Below the pieces are notes generated by a model that made no database searches, was not told where the DNA came from, and was given only the letters and a program-made list of their open reading frames with translations. A program made the position numbers and the translations under genes. This document shows, piece after piece, positions 33,255-41,097 of a stretch of DNA of 47,737 nt (the stretch's first letter is position 1; each line of letters begins with the position of its first letter). Origin of the DNA: Phycicoccus flavus (GTDB lineage: Bacteria > Actinomycetota > Actinomycetes > Actinomycetales > Dermatophilaceae); the NCBI RefSeq assembly GCF_004025965.2, contig NZ_SAYU02000028.1, positions 1 through 47,737 on the forward strand, given 5' to 3'.

Positions 33255-34703
33255 ATGAGCGACGAGACGCCCACCCGGTTGCTGCACCGGCTCACCTCCT
33301 ACCAGCCCGACCGGGAGTGGACCGAGCCGCTGGACGACGAGCGCGTGCTGCGCGGGTTCGCGCTGAACGACGAGGCGCACCGGCCGATGCCGTACGCGGA
33401 CGTCGCCGCCGACCTGCCGCGCCTGGCCCTGCCGACGGACCTGCCGGGGTCGTCGGCGCCCGCCCTCGACGTGCTGGCCGGGACGGCCGACGTCGCGCAC
33501 GCCCCGGCCGACCTCGCCGCGCTGGCCCGGGTGCTGTTCCTCGCCGGTGGGGTGACCCGCACGACGGTCCGCGACGGGGTGCGCCAGCTGTTCCGGGCCG
33601 CGGGGTCGGCCGGGGCGCGCTTCCCGCTCGAGCTCTACGTCGCCGTGCCGCGCGACGACGCCGGAGGGCTGCCGGCCGGGGTGCACTGGTACGACCCCGA
33701 GGCGCACGCGCTCGTCACCGTCGGCCCGGCGCCGACCGGCGAGGCGCCCGCCGTCGTCGTCACCGGGGTGCCGTGGCGCACCGGCTGGCGCTACCGGGAG
33801 CGCGGCTTCCGCCACGTGTACTGGGACGCCGGGACGATGCTGTCGCACCTGCTCGCGGCCGCCGACTCCGCCGGGCTCGGCGCCCGCCTGTTCACCGCCT
33901 TCCCCGACCTCGAGGTCGGCGCGCTCGTCGGCGCCGACGGGGTGCGCGAGTGGCCGGTGGCGGTCGTCGCCCTCGGGGCCGGCGACCCCGCCCTGCACCC
34001 GACGGGCGACGCCGCCGGCAGCCGGTACGACGAGGACGGCCTGGTGTTCCCGCTGGTCACCGACGCGCAGCAGGCCGGCCGTCGGGTCGCCCTGGGGGCC
34101 GAGCGGCGCCGCGGCGCCCCCGTCCTCGTGACGTCCACCGAGGACGCCCCGGTCGAGGACGTCGTGCTGCGCAAGGGGTCGATGCGCCGGCTGCGGCGTG
34201 GTGAGGCCGTGCCGCGGGCCGCCCTCGTCGACGCGATGACCGTGGCCACCCGCGGGGTCGACGTCCCGCACTGGGTCGGGGTGAGCGCCGTCGACGGGGT
34301 CACCACCGGTATCCACCGCTGGCCCGACCTGGACGCGCCGGTACGGGCGCTCGACGAGGACACCGTGCGCGCCGAGCTGTACGGCGCCGCGCTGGAGCAG
34401 GGGCTGGCCGGGGACGCCGCGTTCGTCGTCGTCTCGGGCGTCGACCTCGACGCCGTCGACGACCACCGCTACCGCGAGGTGCAGCTGGACGCCGGGCTCG
34501 TCGAGGGGCGTCTGCACCTCGTGGCCGTGGCGCTCGGGCTCGGGGCGTCCGGGATGACGTTCCGCGACAGCGACATCGGGGCGCTGCTGGGTGAGGACGT
34601 GGCCGGGCTGCTGTGGACCTGCGTCGGCGTCCCCGAGTACCGGACGAGGCGCAGCGGCGGGCCCGGTTCGCCGGCCGAGGTGAGCATCGTCTGGCCCCGC
34701 TGA
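33255..34703 (+). CDS. SagB/ThcOx-type nitroreductase-fold protein with two domains
   Basis: 482 residues from an ATG at 33255, divergent from the flavoprotein with 73 bases between. Two copies of the nitroreductase-like FMN fold are seen. The first includes RTTVRDGVRQLFRAAGSAGA, FPLELYVAV and RYRERGFRHVYWDAGTMLSH. The second includes VVLRKGSMRRLRRGEAVP, HRYREVQLDAGLVEGRLHLV and ALGLGASGMTFRDSDIGALL. The RYRE-x-x-x-D-A-G motif repeats in both. SagB proteins oxidise azolines in thiazole/oxazole RiPPs, but no cyclodehydratase or precursor peptide is nearby, so this is probably one of the many free-standing members of unknown substrate. Confidence 0.82.
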   Translation: MSDETPTRLLHRLTSYQPDREWTEPLDDERVLRGFALNDEAHRPMPYADVAADLPRLALPTDLPGSSAPALDVLAGTADVAHAPADLAALARVLFLAGGVTRTTVRDGVRQLFRAAGSAGARFPLELYVAVPRDDAGGLPAGVHWYDPEAHALVTVGPAPTGEAPAVVVTGVPWRTGWRYRERGFRHVYWDAGTMLSHLLAAADSAGLGARLFTAFPDLEVGALVGADGVREWPVAVVALGAGDPALHPTGDAAGSRYDEDGLVFPLVTDAQQAGRRVALGAERRRGAPVLVTSTEDAPVEDVVLRKGSMRRLRRGEAVPRAALVDAMTVATRGVDVPHWVGVSAVDGVTTGIHRWPDLDAPVRALDEDTVRAELYGAALEQGLAGDAAFVVVSGVDLDAVDDHRYREVQLDAGLVEGRLHLVAVALGLGASGMTFRDSDIGALLGEDVAGLLWTCVGVPEYRTRRSGGPGSPAEVSIVWPR

Positions 34704-34724
34704 GGTCCCGCCCACCCGTGCTCG

Positions 34725-34747
34725 CCCGCCGGACCGGGGCCGGCGGG
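34725..34747. terminator. Hairpin between convergent SagB-type and GH3 genes
   Basis: CCCGCCGG (34725-34732) pairs with CCGGCGGG (34740-34747) across seven bases, in the 46-base gap between two stops. Confidence 0.65.
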
Positions 34748-34749
34748 GG

Positions 34750-35997
34750 TCAGCCGCGGGAGGCGCCCTTCGAGCAGGGGAGCAGGCCCATCCGGTCCTT
34801 GAGGGCCAGCACCCGCTCGACGGAGGCGTCGACCTGGCGGGCGAAGCCGCGGTCCTCGTCCGCGGCGCTGCGGATCGCCGCCGCCATCTCGGGCGCCACG
34901 GACGCGTCGCCGGTGAGGACGACGTCGCCGCCGGCCTCGATGACCTTCGTGGCCCGCTCGGCCGGCGGGGTGCTCGCGACGGCGGCGGCGTTGACGTCGT
35001 CGGTGATGACGACGCCGTCGTAGCCGAGGTCGCCGCGCAGGAGGTCGGTGACGATGGCGGAGGAGAACATCGCGGGGGTGCCGGGGTCGAGCCTGCTGTA
35101 GATGGCCGAGCCGACCATGACCAGGCCCGCGCCGTCGCGCACGCCCGCGGCGAACGGCCGCAGGTAGGGGTCGTCCGCCGTCGTCGTGTCGTCGGTGATG
35201 CCGGTGGCGCTGAAGTCGGTGTTGCTGCGGATGCGCCCCAGGCCGGGGAAGTGCTTGACGGTGGCCTCGACCCCGCCGGCCCGCATGCCCTTGATGAACG
35301 CCCGGGACGCCTTCGTCACCGTCGCCGGGTCCGAGCCGTACTGGCGGCCGTACTTGCCGATCGGCTCGTTGGCGGTGCCGATGTCGGCCGGCACGGTGTC
35401 GGTGACCGGGGCGAGGTTGACGTTGACGCCGGCGGCCTTGAGCTCCTCCGCCCAGCCGGTGGCCGCCCGCACGAGCTCCGAGGACGACATCTGCGCCTGC
35501 TGGCTGGCCGACGGCGGCTGGGTGAAGCCGGGACCGCGCAGCTGGTGGACCTCGCCGCCCTCCTGGTCGGCCGCGACGAGCAGCCCGACCCCGCCGGTGG
35601 CCTTGTCGTCCACGAGGCCCTGGAGGTGGTCCGAGGTGGCGGTGACCTTGTCCGCGCCGTCCCAGCCGCCGAGGTAGATGACGTTGCCGACGTGGTCGGT
35701 GCCGATGGCCGTGTCGAGGCTGTCGAGGGCGGCGTTGGTGTCGAAGCCGACCATGAGCAGCTGGCCGATCCGCTGCTTCTCGGTGAGGGAGTCCAGCGTC
35801 GTCTCGACGCACGACGGCGTGGGGGTGGGCGTGGGCGAGGCGGACGTCGCGGTGGCCGAGGGCGTCGACGTCCCGGGGGCCGAGGTCGACGGCGCGGCGC
35901 CGGTCCCGCCCTCGGCGCAGCCGGCGAGCGCGAGGGCCATGGTGCCGGTGAGGAGGGCGGCGGCCCGGGGACGGGGGCGGGGCGTCCGGGAGGTCAC
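34750..35997 (-). CDS. Glycoside hydrolase family 3 lipoprotein (NagZ-like)
   Basis: 415 residues from a GTG at 35997. The lipobox LAGC gives Cys27 and a Ser/Thr/Pro linker follows, so it is anchored outside the membrane. The GH3 barrel has EKQRIGQLLMVGF, GLLVAADQEGGEVHQLRGPG, VNLAPVTDTVPADIG and EATVKHFPGLGRIRSNTDF, the KHFPGxG block of beta-N-acetylglucosaminidases. YDGVVITDDVNAAAV carries the catalytic Asp nucleophile. The His-Asp acid/base loop of cytoplasmic NagZ (DSH) appears altered. Peptidoglycan sugar turnover is the likely role. A leaderless -10 box precedes it. Confidence 0.9.
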   Translation of the reverse strand: MTSRTPRPRPRAAALLTGTMALALAGCAEGGTGAAPSTSAPGTSTPSATATSASPTPTPTPSCVETTLDSLTEKQRIGQLLMVGFDTNAALDSLDTAIGTDHVGNVIYLGGWDGADKVTATSDHLQGLVDDKATGGVGLLVAADQEGGEVHQLRGPGFTQPPSASQQAQMSSSELVRAATGWAEELKAAGVNVNLAPVTDTVPADIGTANEPIGKYGRQYGSDPATVTKASRAFIKGMRAGGVEATVKHFPGLGRIRSNTDFSATGITDDTTTADDPYLRPFAAGVRDGAGLVMVGSAIYSRLDPGTPAMFSSAIVTDLLRGDLGYDGVVITDDVNAAAVASTPPAERATKVIEAGGDVVLTGDASVAPEMAAAIRSAADEDRGFARQVDASVERVLALKDRMGLLPCSKGASRG

Positions 35998-36003
35998 CCC
36001 ACG

Positions 36004-36009
36004 ACGCTA
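36004..36009 (-). promoter_or_regulatory. -10 box for leaderless GH3 mRNA
   Basis: TAGCGT on the minus strand ends six bases before the GTG at 35997. Confidence 0.55.
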
Positions 36010-36082
36010 GATCACCGCCCGGCGCGTCCCGAAACCGGCGGGTGGTCTTCCGGTGCCGACGAGCCACGGGCCGAGGGTGGAC

Positions 36083-36120
36083 GGACGGGGACCGGCCGCA
36101 GGGGTGGACGGTCCCCGTCC
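36083..36120. repeat. Inverted repeat in the GH3-nucleotidyltransferase divergent gap
   Basis: GGACGGGGACC (36083-36093) pairs perfectly with GGTCCCCGTCC (36110-36120) over a 16-base loop. It is about 115 bases before the plus-strand start and 75 past the minus-strand promoter. It could be an operator or a leader hairpin. The rest of this 237-base gap has no recognised element. Confidence 0.5.
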
Positions 36121-36234
36121 GCCGCTCCACTCTGACACGACCCGCCGTCCGACGCGCACCGGGGGAGGGGGTTCGCCGGGGAGACCTCGCGTGCGGTGCG
36201 TCACAGCCTGCCGCGGACCTGCGACGATGGCCCG

Positions 36235-37113
36235 ATGAGTGCCGGCCGGGCCGTCCCGCCGCGGCTCGCGCCGCTCCTGGAGCGGCTCGTCGACGCCGCC
36301 CGCGAGGACCCACGGGTGACCGCGGCCTGGCTCGGCGGGAGCCTGGCCCGGGGCACCGCCGACGACTGGAGCGACATCGACCTCCACCTCGGTGTCGAGG
36401 ACCTCGGAGCCTTCGACGCCGCGGCCTGGCTCGGCGCCGTCACCCCGCTCGTCCTCGCCGACCCGATCCCCGGGGTTCCGCACTCGCTCGTCGCGGTGAC
36501 CCCCGACTGGGTGCACGTCGACGTCGTCGCGCACGAGGCCGACGCCCTGCCGGACCCCGCCCGGCCCGTCCGCGTCCTGCTGGACCGCACCGGCGGGCTC
36601 GCCGACACGGTGGGGGAGCCGGTGGGGTTCGGCGAGCCGACCTTCCCGGACGACGACGTGCGGCTGTTCTTCTACGTCCTCGGGGCGTCGGTCGCGGCCG
36701 TCCGCCGCGAGGAGACCCAGCCGCTGGCGCACGGAGCCGCGGCCATGCGCGACCAGCTGCTCGTGCGGATCATGCTCGCCGAGAACGGTGTCCGCAAGAG
36801 CGACGGGGCGCGGCGGATGCGCCGGTACCTCACCGACGAGCAGGTCGACGCCCTCTGCGCGCTGCCCCCGGTGGGCGTCGACCCCACCGCCCGGCCGGAC
36901 GTCCTCGCCGCCGTGGCCCGCGAGTACCTCGTCCGGGCCCGCCGGCTCGCCGTGCGCACCGGGGCGGAGTGGCCGCACGCCCTCGAGGCCGCCACGCTGC
37001 GCCTCTGGGCCGAGGAGCTGGGTGTCGACCTGGGGGCGGGACACCCCGGGGTCGACGGCGGGAGGACCTCCGACGCGCCGACCCGTCGCGCGGGCACCCA
37101 CGAAGGGCGCTGA
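36235..37113 (+). CDS. Nucleotidyltransferase-domain protein (kanamycin-nucleotidyltransferase-like)
   Basis: 292 residues from the ATG at 36235; an upstream in-frame ATG at 36196 is less likely because GACGAT sits six bases before 36235 in the leaderless position. TAAWLGGSLARGTADDWSDI is the pol-beta-type G-S-x(9-13)-D-x-D signature with metal ligands Asp47 and Asp49, and WVHVDVVAHEAD supplies the third acid. A helical C-terminal half (YVLGASVAAVRREE, AAMRDQLLVRIMLAENG, REYLVRARRLAVRTGAEWPH) resembles aminoglycoside nucleotidyltransferase-like proteins. Resistance is not implied; most homologues are uncharacterised. It precedes the nucleoside hydrolase by 18 bases. Confidence 0.82.
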   Translation: MSAGRAVPPRLAPLLERLVDAAREDPRVTAAWLGGSLARGTADDWSDIDLHLGVEDLGAFDAAAWLGAVTPLVLADPIPGVPHSLVAVTPDWVHVDVVAHEADALPDPARPVRVLLDRTGGLADTVGEPVGFGEPTFPDDDVRLFFYVLGASVAAVRREETQPLAHGAAAMRDQLLVRIMLAENGVRKSDGARRMRRYLTDEQVDALCALPPVGVDPTARPDVLAAVAREYLVRARRLAVRTGAEWPHALEAATLRLWAEELGVDLGAGHPGVDGGRTSDAPTRRAGTHEGR

Positions 37114-37131
37114 TCCGCCATCATCGAGCGC

Positions 37132-38106
37132 GTGCAGGGGCTGCCGGTGATCCTCGACGTCGACACGGGGGTGGACGACGCCTGCGCGCTGATGGTCGCG
37201 GCGCTGCACCCGGGGCTGGACCTCAAGGCGGTCACCTGCGTCGGCGGCAACGCGCCGCTGGACGACGTCGTGCGCAACACCCTCACCGTCCTCGGCCTCC
37301 TCGAGGTCCGCGACGTCCCCGTCGGGGTCGGCGCCGCCCGACCGCTCCTCGAGGAGCCGGTCGACGCCCGCCACGTCCACGGGTCCGACGGGATGGCCGA
37401 TCTCGGGCTGCCCGCGCCGTTGCTGGAGCCCGACGGGCGGACCGCCGTCGAGGTGCTGCGCGACACCGTGGCGACGACCGCCGACGCCGGCACCCCGCCG
37501 ACCCTCCTCCCCCTGGCGCCGATGACGAACATCGCCCTGTTCGCCCGGCTGCACCCCGAGGTCTTCGCGCGCCTCGGGCAGGTCGTCTTCATGGGCGGCG
37601 GGGCGGAGATCAGCAACGCGACGGCCGCTGCCGAGTTCAACGTCTTCCACGACCCGGAGGCCGCGGCCATCGTCCTGGACGCCTGCGCGACGCACGAGGT
37701 GCCGGTGACGATGTACGGCCTCGACGTCTTCTACGCGCCGCGGGTCAGCGACGCCCAGGCCGAGCGGCTGCGCGGCATCGACACCGCCGCCGCCCAGCTG
37801 GCCGCCGCCCTGGTCTCCTTCCACGCCCGGCGCTTCGACGCCGACGGCGCGACCATCGGCGACGCCGGGGCCGTGACGATGCTCGTCTGCCCCAAGGCGG
37901 TCCGCACCGAGCGGCTGCCGGTCCGGGTCGAGCTCACCGGCTCCTTCACCCGCGGCCGGACCATCGTCGACCGCCGCGACTGGACCGGCGACCTCGCCCA
38001 CGACCCGCACGGCCTCGCGCCCGCGCAGGTCGACGTCGCGCTGGAGGCCGACGGCCCCCTGCTCGTCGACACCTGGCTGCGGGCCATCGGGGGTGACGCG
38101 TGGTGA
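37132..38106 (+). CDS. Nucleoside hydrolase
   Basis: 324 residues from a GTG at 37132. It splits ribonucleosides into base and ribose. PVILDVDTGVDDACALMVAA holds the calcium-binding Asp cluster (Asp9, 11, 15, 16). The other blocks, CVGGNAPLDDVVRNTL, LLPLAPMTNIALFARLHPE, QVVFMGGGAEISNATAAAEF with NVFHDPEAA, and MYGLDVFYAP, follow the IunH fold. The next gene, a ribokinase, overlaps its stop, so released ribose can be phosphorylated at once. This is a nucleoside-salvage pair. Confidence 0.93.
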   Translation: MQGLPVILDVDTGVDDACALMVAALHPGLDLKAVTCVGGNAPLDDVVRNTLTVLGLLEVRDVPVGVGAARPLLEEPVDARHVHGSDGMADLGLPAPLLEPDGRTAVEVLRDTVATTADAGTPPTLLPLAPMTNIALFARLHPEVFARLGQVVFMGGGAEISNATAAAEFNVFHDPEAAAIVLDACATHEVPVTMYGLDVFYAPRVSDAQAERLRGIDTAAAQLAAALVSFHARRFDADGATIGDAGAVTMLVCPKAVRTERLPVRVELTGSFTRGRTIVDRRDWTGDLAHDPHGLAPAQVDVALEADGPLLVDTWLRAIGGDAW

Positions 38107-38936
38107 GCGGCCGGGTGCTCGTGCTGGGCTCGCTCAACGTCGACCTCGTGACGCGCGTCGAGCGGCACCCCCGCCCGGGGGAGACGGTGGCCGGCGAGGG
38201 GCTCGCGCGGCTGGCGGGCGGCAAGGGCGCCAACCAGGCCGTCGCGGCGGCGGCCGCCGGCGGGTCGGTGACGATGGTCGGCTGCGTCGGTGACGACGCC
38301 GAGGGGGACGCCTACCGCTCGCGGCTCGAGGCCCGGGGCGTCGACGTCTCGCGGCTGCGCGCGGTCGACGGCACGCCGACCGGCACGGCGCTGGTCCAGG
38401 TGTCCGACGCGGGCGAGAACACGATCGTCGTCGTCCCCGGTGCCAACGCCGAGCCCGACGAGCGCGAGGTCGCGGCCGTCGACGACCTCGGACCGGGGGA
38501 CGTGCTGCTGCTCCAGCTGGAGGTGCCGCGGACGGTCGTCTGCGTCGCCGCCCGCCGCGCCGCCGGCCGCGGGGCCCGGGTCGTCCTCAACATCGCGCCG
38601 TACGCCGCCCTGCCGCCGGACGTCGTGGCCCTGGCCGACCCCCTCGTCGCCAACGAGCACGAGATGCAGGCGCTCGCCGAGTCCGGCTCCCGGCCGGCCT
38701 CGCTGCTCGTCACCTTCGGCGCGAACGGCGCGACGTGGGACGGCGTCACCCGGCCGGCGGTGTCCGTCGACGCCGGCGACGTCGTCGACACGACCGGGGC
38801 CGGGGACGCCTTCTGCGGGGCCCTGGCCGCGGCGCTCGCCGGCGGTGCCGACCGCGAGGCCGCGATGGACGCCGCCCTGCGGGCCGGGGCCGACGCGGTC
38901 CTGCGCGAGGGCGCCCAGGCCGATCCCTACCTGTGA
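38103..38936 (+). CDS. rbsK: Ribokinase
   Basis: 277 residues from the GTG in the GTGA overlap; GTG at 38100 is one codon earlier. PfkB-family kinase making ribose-5-phosphate. VLVLGSLNVDLVTRVERHPR and LAGGKGANQAVAAAAAGG are the N-terminal substrate motifs; VDTTGAGDAFCGALAAAL holds the catalytic Asp and anion hole. It lacks nothing obvious but is slightly shorter than the 300 or so residues of E. coli RbsK. The partner is the nucleoside hydrolase immediately upstream; no ribose transporter is in the window. Confidence 0.92.
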   Translation: MSGRVLVLGSLNVDLVTRVERHPRPGETVAGEGLARLAGGKGANQAVAAAAAGGSVTMVGCVGDDAEGDAYRSRLEARGVDVSRLRAVDGTPTGTALVQVSDAGENTIVVVPGANAEPDEREVAAVDDLGPGDVLLLQLEVPRTVVCVAARRAAGRGARVVLNIAPYAALPPDVVALADPLVANEHEMQALAESGSRPASLLVTFGANGATWDGVTRPAVSVDAGDVVDTTGAGDAFCGALAAALAGGADREAAMDAALRAGADAVLREGAQADPYL

Positions 38937-38994
38937 GTAACTTCTCCCCGGGGAGCGGTTCCGACCTGCGGTGACGCGTGCGAGGGTGGATCGC

Positions 38995-40998
38995 ATGGCC
39001 ACCACCGAGACCGCCCCGCGCCGACCCCTCGACGCCGGCCCACCGCCGCTCGTCGCCGACCCGGCCGCGCTGCGCGCCGTCCTCGACGGCCCCCACGCCG
39101 CCGTCCGCGACGAGGTCCGGGACCGGCTCGCCGACCAGTCGGCGATCCTCGACGAGTCCGCCGACCTCACCCGTGCGGAGCTGCGCGAGCGGGTGCGCGA
39201 CCTCGTCGTCGAGTTCGGCGCGCAGGGCCACGCCGCGCTCGGCTTCCCGCCCGAGGTCGGCGGCGGCGGCGACATCGGCGCGTCCGTCGCGGCCTTCGAG
39301 ACCCTCGGCTACGGCGACCTGTCGGTGCTCGTGAAGTCCGGCGTGCAGTTCGGGCTGTTCGGCGGCGCCGTGCTCCAGCTCGGCACCCGGCGCCATCACG
39401 ACGCCTACCTCGCGGACATCGTCGCGGGCCGGCTGCTCGGCTGCTTCGCGATGACCGAGACCGGCCACGGCAGCAACGTCCAGGAGCTGCGGACCGTGGC
39501 GCGCTACGACGCCGGGACCGACGAGATCGTCGTGACGACACCGGACGACTCCGCCCGCAAGGACTACATCGGGGGCGCCGCGCGCGACGGCGAGCTGGCC
39601 GTCGTCTTCGCCCAGCTCGAGGTCGCGGGGGAGCGGCACGGGGTGCACGCCGTGCTCGTGCCGATCCGCGCCGACGGGGAGGTGCTGCCGGGCGTGCGGG
39701 TCGAGGACTGCGGGGCCAAGATCGGGCTCGAGGGCGTCGACAACGGACGGCTGTGGTTCGACGACGTCCGCGTGCCGCGGGGCAACCTCCTCGACCGGTT
39801 CGCGGAGATCGGCGACGACGGCGCCTACCGCTCGAGCATCGACAACCCCGACCGCCGCTTCTTCACGATGCTCGGGACGCTCGTCCAGGGGCGGGTCAGC
39901 GTCGGCGGCGCGGGGCTGTCGGCCTCGAAGGTGGCCCTGGAGATCGCCGTCCGGTACGGGCTGCGCCGCCGGCAGTTCGAGGCCGGGACGCCCGGCGAGG
40001 AGACGCTGCTGCTCGACTACGGGATGCACCAGCGGCGCCTGCTGCCGCTGCTGGCCCGCACCTACGCCCTCTCCTGCGCCCAGCAGGAGGTCACCCGGCA
40101 GCTGCACGAGGTGTTCTCGCAGGACACCCCGGACGCCGACGAGCGCGCCCGGCGGTCGCTGGAGTCCCGGGCGGCCGGCACCAAGGCGGTCCTCACCTGG
40201 CACGCCAGCGAGACCATCCAGGAGTGCCGCGAGGCGTGCGGCGGCGCGGGCTACCTGTCGGCCAACCGGTTCGCCGCGCTCAAGGCCGACACCGACGTCT
40301 TCACGACGTTCGAGGGCGACAACCACGTCCTGCTGCAGCTCGTCGCCAAGGGGCTGCTCACCGACTACTCCTCGGAGTTCGAGGACCTCGACCAGTTCGG
40401 GATGGTGCGCTTCGTCACCGGGCTGGCGGTCGAGACCGTCATCGAGCGGACCGCCGCCCACCAGCTCTTCGAGCGCATCCGGGACGTCCTGCCCGGCGGC
40501 CGCGACGGCTGGGACCAGGAGGCCGGGCTGCTCGACCCCGACTACCAGCTGGCCATGCTCCGCTTCCGCGAGGAGCACCAGCTGGCCGGGGCCGCGCGCC
40601 GGCTCAAGGCCGGGGTCGACGCCGGGACGCCGTCGGGCCAGGTCTTCCGCGAGGTGCAGGACCACGTCATCACGGCGGCGCGCTCGCACGTCGAGCGGCT
40701 CGTGCTGGAGTCGTTCGTCGCCCGGGTGCGCGCGCTGCCGGCGTCGCCGACCCGCGACGTCCTCACGGCGCTGTCGGACCTGTACGCCCTGAGCACGATC
40801 GAGGCCGACCGCGGCTGGTTCCTCGAGCACGGGCGGCTGTCGGCGCCGCGGTCGAAGGCGATCACCCGCGAGGTCTCGGCGCTGCTGCGGCGGGTCCGGC
40901 CGGTCGCCGGCGAGCTCGTCGCCGCGTTCGGCATCCCGCCCGAGGCCCTCGGCGCCCACGACCTCGTCGGCCCACCCCCGGCGGACATTTCGGGGTGA
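38995..40998 (+). CDS. Acyl-CoA oxidase/dehydrogenase family protein
   Basis: 667 residues from the ATG at 38995 with AGGGTGG upstream. The length and two-part C-terminus fit acyl-CoA oxidases rather than the 380-residue dehydrogenases. VEFGAQGHAALGFPPEVGGGG opens the helical domain; CFAMTETGHGSNVQELRTVA is the acyl-CoA dehydrogenase signature; GAKIGLEGVDNGRLWFDDVRVP is the beta domain; EACGGAGYLSANRFAALKAD with FTTFEGDNHVLLQLVAKGLL places the catalytic Glu and FAD contacts. It oxidises an acyl-CoA to the 2-enoyl form. The last codons and the TGA stop are formed by the dispersed hairpin repeat, so the C-terminus (ADISG) may not be ancestral. Confidence 0.88.
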   Translation: MATTETAPRRPLDAGPPPLVADPAALRAVLDGPHAAVRDEVRDRLADQSAILDESADLTRAELRERVRDLVVEFGAQGHAALGFPPEVGGGGDIGASVAAFETLGYGDLSVLVKSGVQFGLFGGAVLQLGTRRHHDAYLADIVAGRLLGCFAMTETGHGSNVQELRTVARYDAGTDEIVVTTPDDSARKDYIGGAARDGELAVVFAQLEVAGERHGVHAVLVPIRADGEVLPGVRVEDCGAKIGLEGVDNGRLWFDDVRVPRGNLLDRFAEIGDDGAYRSSIDNPDRRFFTMLGTLVQGRVSVGGAGLSASKVALEIAVRYGLRRRQFEAGTPGEETLLLDYGMHQRRLLPLLARTYALSCAQQEVTRQLHEVFSQDTPDADERARRSLESRAAGTKAVLTWHASETIQECREACGGAGYLSANRFAALKADTDVFTTFEGDNHVLLQLVAKGLLTDYSSEFEDLDQFGMVRFVTGLAVETVIERTAAHQLFERIRDVLPGGRDGWDQEAGLLDPDYQLAMLRFREEHQLAGAARRLKAGVDAGTPSGQVFREVQDHVITAARSHVERLVLESFVARVRALPASPTRDVLTALSDLYALSTIEADRGWFLEHGRLSAPRSKAITREVSALLRRVRPVAGELVAAFGIPPEALGAHDLVGPPPADISG

Positions 40999-41046
40999 CC
41001 CCGAAATGTCACCGAGCCCCCGGTTCGCAAGCGGGGTCTTGGTGAC
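40981..41046 (+). repeat. Two-hairpin dispersed repeat, copy 2
   Basis: GACATTTCGGGGT (40984-40996), one base, ACCCCGAAATGTC (40998-41010), then a second stem pairing GTCACCGAGCCCC (41008-41020) with GGGGTCTTGGTGAC (41033-41046) with one G-U pair and one bulge. The two stems share three bases, so they compete at their border. It is an inverted copy of 1389-1451. The acyl-CoA oxidase stop codon lies at 40996-40998 inside the first palindrome. It occupies most of the 99-base gap between convergent genes and may terminate both. Confidence 0.85.
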
Positions 41047-41097
41047 GAACCGGGGTGTCGGGCCGGCCGCGAGCCCACCGGCCGGCGCGCCGGGAGC

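Noticed and set aside
33255..34703. A thiazole/oxazole-modified peptide (RiPP) cluster around the SagB-type gene
   Set aside because: No YcaO or E1-like gene, no precursor peptide and no exporter are nearby; the protein is a free-standing two-domain member.
36235..37113. An aminoglycoside resistance gene
   Set aside because: The nucleotidyltransferase signature is clear, but the rest of the protein is not recognisably a resistance enzyme and the neighbours are nucleoside-salvage genes.
38944..38955. CTCCCCGGGGAG palindrome after the ribokinase gene
   Set aside because: Twelve GC-rich bases without a loop occur easily by chance at this composition, and no promoter or terminator context supports it.
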